A stretch of 41,744 bases of DNA. Source: CAZBUB01 sp964494985 (GTDB lineage Bacteria > Desulfobacterota > Desulfovibrionia > Desulfovibrionales > Desulfothermaceae). The notes beneath the pieces were generated by a model. That model had not been told where the DNA came from. It made no database searches and worked only from the letters and a program-made list of their open reading frames with translations. The translations under genes and the position numbers were made by a program. The stretch lies in assembly GCA_964494985.1 (NCBI GenBank), contig CAZBUB010000022.1:1-41744 (forward strand), in the 5' to 3' direction. This document shows, piece by piece, positions 32,281 to 40,954 of the stretch; positions within the stretch are counted from its first letter, which is position 1; every line of letters begins with the position of its first letter.

Positions 32281-32645
32281 ATTTTTTGTAATTATTGCCG
32301 TGAAAATGTTGGGCTTCGCAGGCCATACTATGCCTATTGCCGGATTTGGTCCGGTATACGTAAAGCAAAAGTTTGATACTGGACCTCTTAAACTTCCAGA
32401 CAGCCATAGTGGATTTTGAGGTTGAAATAGCGTGCATAGTTTTGCTTAACGCATTCTAAATCGCTCAGACATGTTAAGCCTGTGGGCCGAACCCCCGGAC
32501 CTTGGTTTTTTCCGCGGTAATACTTGTCCGAGCATAGTAAATGGTGAATAAATACAATTTGTTCCTTGTCTTCAGTTTGTGAAGGAAAGCTTAAAATCCA
32601 GCATCAAGACTGGGCTTAACTATCTTTCTTGCATGAAATCACAAT
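32281..32645. other. Non-coding stretch
   Basis: 365 bases between the antiporter and prenyltransferase genes. Starts with ATTTTTTG directly after the antiporter stop, which could end transcription without a good stem. No RNA gene, repeat or ORF with a ribosome binding site was recognised; the prenyltransferase promoter is not defined. Confidence 0.35.
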
Positions 32646-33539
32646 ATGAGCAGCAACTTCCTTAAGTACTGGCTTTTGGCCACCAGGCCCTGGTCCTTTG
32701 TCATGACCGGCTTCTCAATATCTGTAGGTAGCGCCCTGGCTGCCATCCAGGGTCCTTTTTCTCCAGGCCTGTTCTGTCTGACCCTTATGGCGGCAGTCTT
32801 TCTGCATGCCGCAGCCAATCTGAGCAACGATTACTACGACTTCAAAAAAGGCCTGGATACAAGGACTTCAGGCACAGCTCTGTACCGTCCTCACCTCCTG
32901 GTAAACGGTAAGCTGCAACCAGAAAGCGTGCGCGTTTGTGCTATGGGTCTTTTTGTTGCCGGGATAGCCCTTGGTATCTGGCTGATAGCAGCCCGGGGCT
33001 GGCTGGTTCTGGGCCTTGGAGTGCTGGGGATAGGAGCCGGGCTGGCCTATACAGCTCCCCCTTTTAACTACAAAAACATAGCCCTGGGTGAGGTCTTTGT
33101 GTTTCTTATCTGGGGCCCGCTCATGGTGGAGGGGTCCTATTTCGTGCAGGCAGGGGGCTTTAGCCTGCAGGCCATGTGGGTCAGCATACCCTTGGGAGTG
33201 CTGGTGGCCCTGGCGCTTTTGGCTAACAACCTGCGGGATATCGCCTCGGATCAGGCGCGCGGGATTCGGACCCTGGCCATTCTCCTGGGCGAGCAAAGGG
33301 GTTTTTACCTGTACGGAGCCTTGTTGATTATAGCTTATGCGAGCATCGTGCTCCTGGTGGTCTTTGGGGTGCTGGCCGGCTGGTCCCTGGCGGTTTTTTT
33401 CTCATTGCCCCTGGCAGGGAGCATATTCAGGGATATGCTGCAAAAGATCCCGGATGATGCTGACGCCAGAACAGCTCAGATGGATACCGCATTCGGGATT
33501 TTGCTGCTGATGTCCCTGGTCCTGGAGGCTCTGCTTTGA
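32646..33539 (+). CDS. UbiA-family prenyltransferase, MenA-like
   Basis: This 297-residue membrane enzyme has about eight helices and belongs to the UbiA prenyltransferase superfamily. The first Asp-rich motif is LSNDYYDFKKGLDT (N-D-x-x-D-x3-D). The second is NNLRDIASDQARGIRTL. The N-terminal TRPWSF and early NLSNDYYD block resemble MenA, which attaches a polyprenyl tail to 1,4-dihydroxy-2-naphthoate in menaquinone synthesis. Other UbiA branches are possible. The ATG at 32646 is used. Its 3' end overlaps the TTG start of the CPBP gene by four bases, so they are cotranscribed. Confidence 0.85.
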   Translation: MSSNFLKYWLLATRPWSFVMTGFSISVGSALAAIQGPFSPGLFCLTLMAAVFLHAAANLSNDYYDFKKGLDTRTSGTALYRPHLLVNGKLQPESVRVCAMGLFVAGIALGIWLIAARGWLVLGLGVLGIGAGLAYTAPPFNYKNIALGEVFVFLIWGPLMVEGSYFVQAGGFSLQAMWVSIPLGVLVALALLANNLRDIASDQARGIRTLAILLGEQRGFYLYGALLIIAYASIVLLVVFGVLAGWSLAVFFSLPLAGSIFRDMLQKIPDDADARTAQMDTAFGILLLMSLVLEALL

Positions 33540-34162
33540 GCAAAGGCTACGAAGATATGAGGCTGACTGCAGCCACAGTGGCGCTAGCAGGTATTTTGTG
33601 GTTCGCTACCTTCTATCTTGCAGCCGGGGTGTTCTGGTACAAGATTGCTGCCTCTGCCTTCATTCTTGCAGGCCTTTCTTTTGTGCTGCAGCCTGCAAGG
33701 CAGTTCGGCTTCAGCTTTAGCCTGCGCAGCATCTGGCTGGGCCTGGCCTCTGCAGCTATCTTGTATCTCATCTTCTGGGCCGGGAAAGCGGTCTGCACAA
33801 CTGTTTTCCCGTTTGCAGAACAGCAGGTGGCAGGGATCTACCAGCAGGGCCAGGGCACATCCATCTGGGTCATTGTCCTGCTGATATTCTTTGTGACCAG
33901 CCCTTGCGAGGAGCTCTACTGGAGGGGCTTTTTGCAGCGAAAGCTCATGCAGCGTTTCGGAGGGTTCAGGGGCTGGCTGTTGGCAGCCTTGCTCTATGCA
34001 GGGGTGCACATCTTTTCAGGAAACTTTATTCTCATCGGCGCTGCAGGAGTGGCCGGTTTTTTCTGGGGGTTTATGTACTGGAGGCTTGGGGATATCTCTG
34101 TCTTGATCATCTCCCACGCAGTCTGGAGCACATTTATTTTTGCTGTGCAGCCGATTCCTTGA
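33536..34162 (+). CDS. CPBP family intramembrane metalloprotease
   Basis: This 208-residue polytopic protein belongs to the CPBP (Abi/Rce1-like) family. The metal-binding motif EExxxR is seen in SPCEELYWRGFLQRKLM, with a second conserved His in YAGVHIFSGN and a third in ISHAVWS. These are the glutamate and His residues of Rce1-type proteases. Substrates of bacterial members are mostly unknown; some are linked to bacteriocin self-immunity or prenylated substrates. TTG at 33536 overlaps the preceding stop and has GGAGG seven bases upstream; ATG at 33557 is the alternative. It is translationally coupled to the UbiA-family gene, an intriguing pairing because Rce1 acts on prenylated proteins. Confidence 0.82.
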   Translation: MSKGYEDMRLTAATVALAGILWFATFYLAAGVFWYKIAASAFILAGLSFVLQPARQFGFSFSLRSIWLGLASAAILYLIFWAGKAVCTTVFPFAEQQVAGIYQQGQGTSIWVIVLLIFFVTSPCEELYWRGFLQRKLMQRFGGFRGWLLAALLYAGVHIFSGNFILIGAAGVAGFFWGFMYWRLGDISVLIISHAVWSTFIFAVQPIP

Positions 34163-34315
34163 GACTTTTGCAAACTATTGTCTGGCTATCCGTCCATGAC
34201 CCGCAGCCCGGAGCAGGACGAAATCCTTCTGCATATTTCCAAATGCCAAGTCAGGAGCGCTTGTTCCGTGCAAGCTGCTTTAAATGCTGTCAGATCTGAA
34301 GTCTATAAGGGAAGC

Positions 34316-36244
34316 TCACAGTCTGTCAGGAGGGCACCTGGGCTGATCATCGTAAGTGATGGAGCAGCCCAGAAGCGACTCCACTTCCTCATTTTTCATG
34401 GGCTTTCCAATATAATATCCCTGCAGGCTGTCACAGCCCATATCCTTGAGCTCCATGGCAATCTCCTTTGTCTCCACCCCCTCAGCCACTGTAACCTTTT
34501 GCAAGCTTTTCCCCAAATGGATTATGGTCTGCACGATGGTCCTGCTATAGTTGTTGTCCAGCATGGTTTTCACAAAGGACAGGTCTATTTTGATATTATC
34601 AACAGGAAACATGTGCAGATAGCTAAGTGAAGAATACCCTGTGCCGAAGTCATCCAAGGAGATGGTCAAACCCAGTTCGTGCAGCCTTCTTATGTTGGCA
34701 ATTGCTGCCTCTGGGTTGCTCATGATATTGCTTTCGGTTATCTCCAGCTCTATCTGTTGAAAGGGCAGGCTATAAGCTGCTATCATAGTGGATATTCTCT
34801 CAGGAAGCTTTTCATCCTGAACATCCAGTGCAGAGAGATTGACTCCTACCTTGAGCATAAGGCCTCGATCCCACCAACTCTTGGCCTGGACAATTGACAG
34901 CTCTAGCAGATCCTGGGTCAGTTTTTTGATCATTCCGCTTTTTTCTGCCAAGGGTATGAATTTGTCCGGGGAAATATTGCCGTACTGAGGATGTGACCAT
35001 CTGGCCAAGACCTCAACTCCGGTTATCCTATTATGTACCAGATTGTATCTGGGCTGAAACAAGGGGAAAATGTGCTTTTCATCCAAGGCCCTTTTCAGAT
35101 CCCCTTTTATGGTAACATCAAATGTATTGTGATCGTCCTCTTGCAATGAATAGAGGACAGCTCCTATTTTTTCCCTTTTGCATTTGTACATGGCGATATC
35201 AGCCTTGCGCATCAACTCCGAGGCCTCTTGGGCATGCTGGGGATAAAGGGCTATGCCTAAGGAGGCATCAATATGGAATTGACGGCCATCCAGGAAAAAA
35301 AACTGATCCAGATTTTGCATGAACCTATCTGCAACATGCAGGGCAGTGGCTTTATTTTCTATGCTTGGCAAAATTGCGCTGAACTCATCCCCTCCTAAGC
35401 GGCCAATAATGTCGTTCCTTCGAACGGCATGCTTCAGCTTTTTGCTGATCTCTTTAAGTACAATATCTCCAGCATGGTGGCCTAATGCGTCGTTTACTTC
35501 CTTGAAGCCATTCAAATCTATGAGGATGAAGGCAAATGGGCTTTGCAAAGGGTCTGAAACGAGCTCCTGAAGTTTTTCAAAGAGCATATGCCTGTTGGGC
35601 AACCCTGTTAGGCTGTCGTAATATGCTTGGTATTCCAGCTGTTTGGTTCTTTCCTGGACCTTTTTTTCCAAAAGTATGTTCTGCTCATTAACGATCTCAT
35701 ACAGCTCTATGCTCTCCAGGAAATTGGAACAGACCAGGAGGGTGGTTGACAGCAGGAGCAAAGAAATATCAGGCACTCTCTTTGTGTTCTCATTATGTAT
35801 GGTAGCAAAGAACATGCCCCTGATTCTGGAAGAAGTGGACATGATATGCAGGATTATCTGCATTCTTGGGTTGCTGCAGGCTAAGAAGAGGGGTCTCTTT
35901 TTGCGCAGGGCCCAGGAAAAAGCCCAGTTCTCAATCAGTCTTTCTATTTCACTGTGCACAAAATCTTGATCAGTGTGCTTTGATTTGTAGGTCAGCTCAA
36001 AGTCGTAATTCTGCTCATTAACCAGAAAGAAGGCCACATCTTGCAAGGGAAGTATTTTCCTGACTCTGTTTTCAGCATCCTGGAGCAAATCATACCTGCT
36101 GTAGTGCTTGTTCTTAACCAGATCCCTGAGGTTAAAATCGAACAAGCTCAAGGCCTGTTCCAGCATATCCACTGTATAGCGGTTGATGTCCTCTATATAT
36201 TCCAGCTTTTGCTCAAGCAGCTTTTTTTCATTTTCAGCAGACAT
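34316..36244 (-). CDS. GGDEF-EAL cyclic-di-GMP protein
   Basis: This 642-residue protein has no obvious transmembrane segment. The N-terminal about 190 residues look like a GAF-like sensor (DVAFFLVNEQNYDFELTY...), followed by a coiled-coil linker (NEQNILLEKKVQERTKQLE). The GGDEF domain has an intact RLGGDEF active site plus the DSLTGLPNR motif. The EAL domain has EVL instead of EAL, but GVNLSA, LEITES, LDDFGTGYSS, IKIDLSF, AEGVET and QGYYIGKP are all kept, so both cyclase and phosphodiesterase could be active. The ATG is at 36244. It starts 10 bases after the HDOD gene's stop and is cotranscribed with it. Confidence 0.9.
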   Translation of the reverse strand: MSAENEKKLLEQKLEYIEDINRYTVDMLEQALSLFDFNLRDLVKNKHYSRYDLLQDAENRVRKILPLQDVAFFLVNEQNYDFELTYKSKHTDQDFVHSEIERLIENWAFSWALRKKRPLFLACSNPRMQIILHIMSTSSRIRGMFFATIHNENTKRVPDISLLLLSTTLLVCSNFLESIELYEIVNEQNILLEKKVQERTKQLEYQAYYDSLTGLPNRHMLFEKLQELVSDPLQSPFAFILIDLNGFKEVNDALGHHAGDIVLKEISKKLKHAVRRNDIIGRLGGDEFSAILPSIENKATALHVADRFMQNLDQFFFLDGRQFHIDASLGIALYPQHAQEASELMRKADIAMYKCKREKIGAVLYSLQEDDHNTFDVTIKGDLKRALDEKHIFPLFQPRYNLVHNRITGVEVLARWSHPQYGNISPDKFIPLAEKSGMIKKLTQDLLELSIVQAKSWWDRGLMLKVGVNLSALDVQDEKLPERISTMIAAYSLPFQQIELEITESNIMSNPEAAIANIRRLHELGLTISLDDFGTGYSSLSYLHMFPVDNIKIDLSFVKTMLDNNYSRTIVQTIIHLGKSLQKVTVAEGVETKEIAMELKDMGCDSLQGYYIGKPMKNEEVESLLGCSITYDDQPRCPPDRL

Positions 36245-36254
36245 GACTCAAAAC

Positions 36255-37499
36255 CTATTTTAGGAGCTCTAATATGGAATCTATTTCATTATTCAATTGG
36301 TTCAGTATGGGTGGAATGGCATTATAAGAAATGTTGAGCATTTCCCAGGCTTGTTCATTGAGCTGCAGCACCATTTTTTCGCCTGAGCTGCCGATCTCTA
36401 AGGCATTAACCATGATTTCAGCCAGGTGTATTATAGAACATTCCTGGCCATGTATGCCTTGTCTGGGTGCGTGGTGCTGCTTGACCATGTCTCCCAAGAG
36501 TGGGCTAAGCTTCCATAAATTACAAAGTTCTGCTCCAATTCTGTCATGTGTCAGGCCTATGTACATTTTTTCTGCCTGGTTGAGGTACATATCATTCTCC
36601 CAGGTATATTTGATCGCAGCAGCAGTCTGCTTGGGAGCTTTCTTGAGCAGGACCAGTCTTCCCAAATCGTGCAGGATCCCGCCCACAAATATCTTTTCCG
36701 CTTCTGCATAATCAATATATTCAGAGATCAGCTTGGCGCACAGACCCACTGCCAGACAGTGCTTCCAAAATTTTTCCATATCCAGATAAGTGGAGGGTAC
36801 ATCCTGGAATAACTTCAGCACTGAGATGCCTAGGGCCAGGGTGCTCAGCTGCTTCGTGCCTATCACTGTTACAGCTTTGGAGATGGTTTCGATCTTCTGG
36901 GGAAAGCCGTAGAACGGACTATTGACAAGCTTTAAGGTTCGGGCAGTTAAAGCAGTGTCAAGGGCTACCACCTGGGCGATATCCTGGGCAGAGCTCCTGG
37001 GATTGTTTATGATTTCCTTGATCCTGTAAAAAGTATCCGGAAGAGTAAACAGCTCAACATCCCTGCCCAACATGGAGCTCAAATTGACAGTTGGCAAGCT
37101 TTCAATATTCTGTACACGAGCCTCATTTGCGGGCGGCTCACTTTGCTGTTCAACTTCTTTGCCCCGTGCCAGATTTTCGGCCACAGTCAGGGCGTGCTGC
37201 TTGAATAATTCCTTAATGCAGGGATGGTCAATATTTGTTCTGGAATATCTGGCACTGATAATCTTGCCTGCAGAATTGAGCTGAGCCTTGCTAATGCTGG
37301 CGGCCTGGAGGTCATTTGGGGATTGTTCGTCGTTTCCTTGTTCAATCTCTATTTCATATATGCCCCACATTTTAAGTATTCTTATATGCTTTTGTTCAAT
37401 GCTGGTATCTTGAGGCAAAAGCAGGCGACCGTTTCTGTCCTTGATGTCCCGCCTAGTGACCATACCGGGCTGGATATTCTGGATAGCTATTTTGACCAT
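36255..37499 (-). CDS. HDOD-domain protein
   Basis: This 414-residue protein has an N-terminal PilZ-like or small beta domain (IQPGMVTRRDIKDRNGRLLLPQDTSI), a linker rich in charged residues, and an HDOD domain (from about 145). That domain carries SAQDIAQVVALDTALTARTLKLVNSPFYGF and the degenerate HD site in GGILHDLGRL. HDOD proteins act in signalling, often together with c-di-GMP proteins, and most lack catalytic HD metal sites. Here an HD pair is present (ILHDLGR). The ATG at 37499 has a weak ribosome binding site. It is the first gene of a two-gene operon with the GGDEF-EAL gene. Confidence 0.88.
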   Translation of the reverse strand: MVKIAIQNIQPGMVTRRDIKDRNGRLLLPQDTSIEQKHIRILKMWGIYEIEIEQGNDEQSPNDLQAASISKAQLNSAGKIISARYSRTNIDHPCIKELFKQHALTVAENLARGKEVEQQSEPPANEARVQNIESLPTVNLSSMLGRDVELFTLPDTFYRIKEIINNPRSSAQDIAQVVALDTALTARTLKLVNSPFYGFPQKIETISKAVTVIGTKQLSTLALGISVLKLFQDVPSTYLDMEKFWKHCLAVGLCAKLISEYIDYAEAEKIFVGGILHDLGRLVLLKKAPKQTAAAIKYTWENDMYLNQAEKMYIGLTHDRIGAELCNLWKLSPLLGDMVKQHHAPRQGIHGQECSIIHLAEIMVNALEIGSSGEKMVLQLNEQAWEMLNISYNAIPPILNQLNNEIDSILELLK

Positions 37500-37881
37500 A
37501 TCATACTTTCAGTTGCAGGAGGTTCGTGCAAGCCCCTGGACCAGGGCAAGCCCCTTCTGTTTTAGGCGAGCCTGGATTTTCGGAATCTCTAGGAGTAACA
37601 AATCAATGGGCTCATGCTGAATTGCGATCACAACTCAAGCTCTACGTATATGTGGTATCTTTGAAGCAAATTCCCTGAAAGTCAACTCCATCCGTTTTCT
37701 TGTCTGCAAAAGGAAACTGTTCTACACAGGCTACGTTTGCAGCAGCTTAAGGGCTAAAAAAAGATAGAAATGATCAAGGCTCCAGCAATGAGCTTAGGGG
37801 GTGTGGGTGAACAGAGGTCTGGCACTTTTCAAGCCCGTGGTCTAAGATCCTGCCTGCTGGCACAGGAAGGCATGCGTCTGA
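37500..37881. other. Non-coding stretch
   Basis: About 380 bases upstream of the HDOD gene; no c-di-GMP riboswitch sequence or tRNA was found. Promoters for the HDOD operon (minus) should lie here. A longer frame at 37770-38027 has no ribosome binding site and no similarity. Confidence 0.35.
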
Positions 37882-38043
37882 ATGAGCGCTCTTTGGGATT
37901 TGATCAACAGCATGCTCAGGCGCAAGGCAGAGGGTGTTGTCTTTTTGAAAGTTGTGGACAAAAAGGCCAAGAGCAAGTACAGACTGGGGAAAATGCCAAC
38001 ACTGCAAAGAGCCTTTTTGGCATATAGAGCATATCTTAGATAA
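37882..38043 (+). CDS. Small basic ORF, hypothetical
   Basis: A 53-residue frame, MSALWDLINSMLRRKA...AFLAYRAYLR, rich in Lys, Arg and Leu with an amphipathic look. It is bounded upstream by an in-phase TGA, and a weak AGGAAGG is 11 bases before the ATG. I recognise no family. It may be a real small protein or a decayed C terminus; it lies 65 bases before the outer-membrane gene and could be its leader partner. Confidence 0.35.
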   Translation: MSALWDLINSMLRRKAEGVVFLKVVDKKAKSKYRLGKMPTLQRAFLAYRAYLR

Positions 38044-38108
38044 GAAGCGTTAGAAGTGTGTATTGAGGAACTAGCTATGAGTAGGAGATGTTAGGGAGGA
38101 TGACTGAT

Positions 38109-39068
38109 ATGAAGATAAACAGCCGATTGATTCAGCTATTTGCTTGTCTATGTATTTTGGGCTGTATAGCCAGTAGCAGCTTTGCCTACAATCAGCCGCC
38201 AGGGCTGAACTTGGGAGCCACGAATGTTCTGGACGGCATGATCCCTCCTCCAGGATTGCATATGAGCAACTATATTGTGAGTTATCACTCAGACGATTTT
38301 CAGGATGCACCAGGGGACAACGAGCTCTATGCGCTTATTTATAATCCGCAGTTGGTCTGGGTTTCCAAAAAGAGTCTGCCTGGTGACCTCAAATATGGCT
38401 TCCAAGCCCAGCTTCCATTGCAAAGCTATGATCTGGACTCCACAATTCAAGTTCCCGAGGGGACAACCTCAATGGAAACCGGCAACAGCATCCTTGGCGA
38501 CCTCAATTTTGGACCGTTTATAGGAAGGACAGAAAAGCTACATAAAGATTGGCTGTTGCATTGGTTTTTTGAGCTCGACATCTTTGCCCCTACTGGAGAT
38601 TATAACAAGCAGGCCCAGATTAATCCCAGCTCCAACTATTGGAGCTTAGAGCCCTTTTTAGCCCTGACCCTGCAGATGCCTCAAGGTTTCAGCTTTAGCA
38701 CCAGACAGATGCTCACCTATAACTTTACCAATGATGAATATGTACCTTTTGGAGCACCTGAGGCAGAAGAAACCGATCTGCAGGCTGGCTCCATGTGGCA
38801 CTGCAACTTTTCTTTGATGAAGACCCTGGATTTTATCGATACTGATTTAAGGTTGGGCGCTGTGGGCTATTACGGCAAGCAGCTGGAAGAGGACGAGATA
38901 GATAACTATCCAGAGCTGGAGGTAAAGGAAGAGGTGTTTGGCATTGGTCCGGGCTTACACTGGATGAACAAAGGGGTGGTCTGGAGTCTGAAGACATACT
39001 TTGAAAGCTCGGTTGAGAATCGGCCAAAAGGAACACGCGTGGTGTTGAGAATTATCAACAGTTTTTAA
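38109..39068 (+). CDS. Outer-membrane beta-barrel protein (phenol MetA/SphA-like)
   Basis: This is a 319-residue exported protein. A signal peptide (MKINSRLIQLFACLCILGC...SSSFA) precedes a mature part beginning YNQPPGLNLGATNVLDGMIPPPG. Alternating hydrophobic/aromatic strands (LLHWFFELDIFAPTGDY, GFSFSTRQMLTYNF, DTDLRLGAVGYYGKQ) end in a C-terminal Phe, VVLRIINSF, typical of outer-membrane barrels. It resembles the 'MetA pathway of phenol degradation'/SphA group of putative porins or transporters; the cargo is unknown. The ATG at 38109 sits nine bases after AGGGAGG; an ATG at 38100 would abut the ribosome binding site. Confidence 0.75.
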   Translation: MKINSRLIQLFACLCILGCIASSSFAYNQPPGLNLGATNVLDGMIPPPGLHMSNYIVSYHSDDFQDAPGDNELYALIYNPQLVWVSKKSLPGDLKYGFQAQLPLQSYDLDSTIQVPEGTTSMETGNSILGDLNFGPFIGRTEKLHKDWLLHWFFELDIFAPTGDYNKQAQINPSSNYWSLEPFLALTLQMPQGFSFSTRQMLTYNFTNDEYVPFGAPEAEETDLQAGSMWHCNFSLMKTLDFIDTDLRLGAVGYYGKQLEEDEIDNYPELEVKEEVFGIGPGLHWMNKGVVWSLKTYFESSVENRPKGTRVVLRIINSF

Positions 39069-39130
39069 ACATGCTGTGTCAGTATGGTTTCCTCCCGTGA
39101 AGCTGCTATATTGCAGAAAAAAAGGGGCTG

Positions 39131-39167
39131 AAGCTTTTTGATACAGTCCCTTTTAACCAAAAAGCTT
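39131..39167 (+). terminator. Hairpin after outer-membrane protein gene
   Basis: AAGCTTTTTG and CAAAAAGCTT form a perfect 10-base stem with a 17-base loop, about 60 bases after the stop, followed by TATCTTTT. Probable intrinsic terminator, although the large loop is unusual. Confidence 0.55.
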
Positions 39168-39175
39168 TATCTTTT

Positions 39176-39318
39176 ACCTAAATTGAACAATTCTTTTCCG
39201 TCATTGCGAGCAAAGCGAAGCAATCTCATTGTTTTAGCAAAAGATTGCCACGCACCTTTCAGGCGCTCGCAATGACGGGCATTATCAAGGTTTTTGCAGA
39301 GAATCGCTCAATTTAGGT
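39176..39318. repeat. Nested palindromic repeat element (MITE-like)
   Basis: Outer arms ACCTAAATTGA (39176-39186) and TCAATTTAGGT (39308-39318) are perfect inverted copies; including flanks the arms match over 19 bases with two mismatches. Inside is a second, independent palindrome: CGTCATTGCGAGC (39199-39211) and GCTCGCAATGACG (39265-39277), followed by CAAAGCGAAGCAATCTC. The inner sequence TCATTGCGAGC-AAGCGAAGCAATCTC resembles short dispersed repeats common in Deltaproteobacteria and other genomes. No target-site duplication could be confirmed. Confidence 0.7.
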
Positions 39319-39341
39319 TTTAATGGGCAGATTCAAGTCCT

Positions 39342-39812
39342 TTAGCTCTTCTTGGATCTTTCATCAAGCCCACTGGCCTTGGAAGTATAATCTGATATAA
39401 GCTTGTCGCTGGCCTCATTTACTAGGATCAGAGCGAAATGTTCATGACTTAGATTGATTTGGGACTCCTTGTCCTCCAGATGAGAGTAGATGTTCCCTTT
39501 TTGATCGAAATAACAGTGATCCAGGTACTCCATTTTCCCTTCTGGCAAAATTTTCTCTAACAGCAAAATGCAGCGATATTCATTTTCTAGGCTGACTAGA
39601 TAATAGGAGAGGACAAGGGAATGGTTGAACAGATTGAAATGGATTGCAGATTGAGACTTTTTTCCGGGATCGATCTGGATCACATTGCCCAGGAACCTGG
39701 TGGTTTCCATGCTAATAACGTTCTGGAAAAGTGACCAAAATTCATTGAAGCGATCCCTGAACTCAATAAACGCATACTCCTTAGTCTTTAAATTTTGGAT
39801 TATGTCATTCAT
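39342..39812 (-). CDS. Hypothetical protein
   Basis: This 156-residue acidic protein has no recognised family. It starts MNDIIQNLKTKEYAFIEFRD and looks alpha/beta, with hydrophobic strands (SLVLSYYLVSLE, YRCILLLEKIL, HFALILVNEA) and a polar Lys/Ser-rich tail; no signal peptide, membrane helix or metal motif is seen. The ATG at 39812 is preceded by GGGGGGAAAG, a usable ribosome binding site. It stands alone between the palindromic repeat and the polyferredoxin operon. Codon usage looks AT-richer than in the surrounding genes. Confidence 0.6.
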   Translation of the reverse strand: MNDIIQNLKTKEYAFIEFRDRFNEFWSLFQNVISMETTRFLGNVIQIDPGKKSQSAIHFNLFNHSLVLSYYLVSLENEYRCILLLEKILPEGKMEYLDHCYFDQKGNIYSHLEDKESQINLSHEHFALILVNEASDKLISDYTSKASGLDERSKKS

Positions 39813-39904
39813 TGTGCTTTCCCCCCTTTTAATAGATTTTGGTCCAATTATGCTTCATTTGGCTCATCCTTGCAACCCTATTCTATAAATTTGAGGAGGT
39901 CTTT

Positions 39905-39982
39905 GTGTTTTTGCCTCGGCAAAGGGTTATGAAAACCTGGGCCCTTTGGGGCAAATATTCTCTGTTTTGGAAGTTGCAGTAA
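39905..39982 (+). CDS. Possible 25-residue ORF with strong ribosome binding site
   Basis: GTG at 39905 is five bases after GAGGAGG (39893-39899) and opens a 25-codon frame rich in Trp and basic residues ending TAA at 39982. No similarity is recognised. It could be a leader peptide or chance. Confidence 0.2.
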   Translation: MFLPRQRVMKTWALWGKYSLFWKLQ

Positions 39983-40069
39983 GGCACGTTTTACTTTGCA
40001 AGTTTGATCTAAAGCTGGTGATGAGAGCTGTATTTACGGTGATGGGGGAGGGGGCAGGGCTCTCTTCTC

Positions 40070-40954
40070 TCAATATTCCTTTGCAGGCTGTTTCTTGTCC
40101 TCAGGTGCATTGCCCGCCACTTCGTAGCTGATCGCGCCGAACTTGCAGGAGAAGCGCATGCAGCGCAGGCAACGGATGCAGTCCTTTTGGTTGGCTCCCT
40201 GGTAGAATTTCACCCCCATGGGGCAGTTGCGGTAGCATTCCTTGCAGAGCACGCAGTTGTCAGGATGGTGCACCATCCTGAACAGACTGACTTTGTTGAA
40301 CAGGGAATAGATGGCGCCCAACGGGCAGAGAGTGCGGCAAAAGGGCCGCCTGGTGAAGACCATGGCTAGCAGGAAAGCGGTTAGTATAACGACCTTGAAG
40401 GCGAAAACCCATCCCAGGACTCCACGCAACTGGGGCTGCAGATATATCAGGGGCAGACCAGCTTCAAGGGTGCCTGCCGGACAGAGGTATTTGCAGAACC
40501 AGTTCTCCCCGTAACCGAGCATATCCACCACCAAAAGGGGCAGCAGAACGACCAGCAAGGCAAGCGCCACATATTTGCCCCAGGTCAGGACCCCAGGGAC
40601 TTCCAGCTTTGGCGAAGGTATCTTGTGGATGAGCTCCTGCAGAAAGCCAAAGGGACAGACCCAGGCACAGGGCATCCTGCCCACCAGGGTGCCGATAAGA
40701 CCAAGCACGCCGATGACATACAGACCGAAATGGTAACTGCCGTTGGCCAAAGTGGGGCGCAGATTCGCGAAAAAGGTCTGCAAAGCACCCAAGGGGCAGG
40801 AACCTACTGCGGCAGGGCAGGAATAACAGTTCAGACCAGGGACGCAAATGCTTTTGAGTTTACCTTGGTAGATGGTCTTGGTGAAGGGAAACAGAAGCCA
40901 GGCATTGCTGAGCACCGTGGCTCCTATTTGGATTAAGCGTCTAATATCCAGCAT
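40070..40954 (-). CDS. Membrane polyferredoxin (NapH/NosR-C-terminal-like)
   Basis: This 294-residue membrane protein has about five or six helices. The CxxxCP motifs of the Fer4_5 family (MPCAWVCPFGFLQELIH; FCKYLCPAGTLEAGLP; FCRTLCPLGAIYSLF) are spread between helices. Two C-terminal soluble 4Fe-4S motifs (DNCVLCKECYRNCPMG and DCIRCLRCMRFSCKFG) follow, and a CYSCPAAVGSCPLGALQTF block lies at the N terminus. Such proteins move electrons between the quinone pool or cytoplasm and periplasmic redox partners. The start ATG at 40954 overlaps the stop of the upstream CXXC peptide (TAATG). It is the third gene of an operon with an exported thioredoxin. Confidence 0.88.
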   Translation of the reverse strand: MLDIRRLIQIGATVLSNAWLLFPFTKTIYQGKLKSICVPGLNCYSCPAAVGSCPLGALQTFFANLRPTLANGSYHFGLYVIGVLGLIGTLVGRMPCAWVCPFGFLQELIHKIPSPKLEVPGVLTWGKYVALALLVVLLPLLVVDMLGYGENWFCKYLCPAGTLEAGLPLIYLQPQLRGVLGWVFAFKVVILTAFLLAMVFTRRPFCRTLCPLGAIYSLFNKVSLFRMVHHPDNCVLCKECYRNCPMGVKFYQGANQKDCIRCLRCMRFSCKFGAISYEVAGNAPEDKKQPAKEY

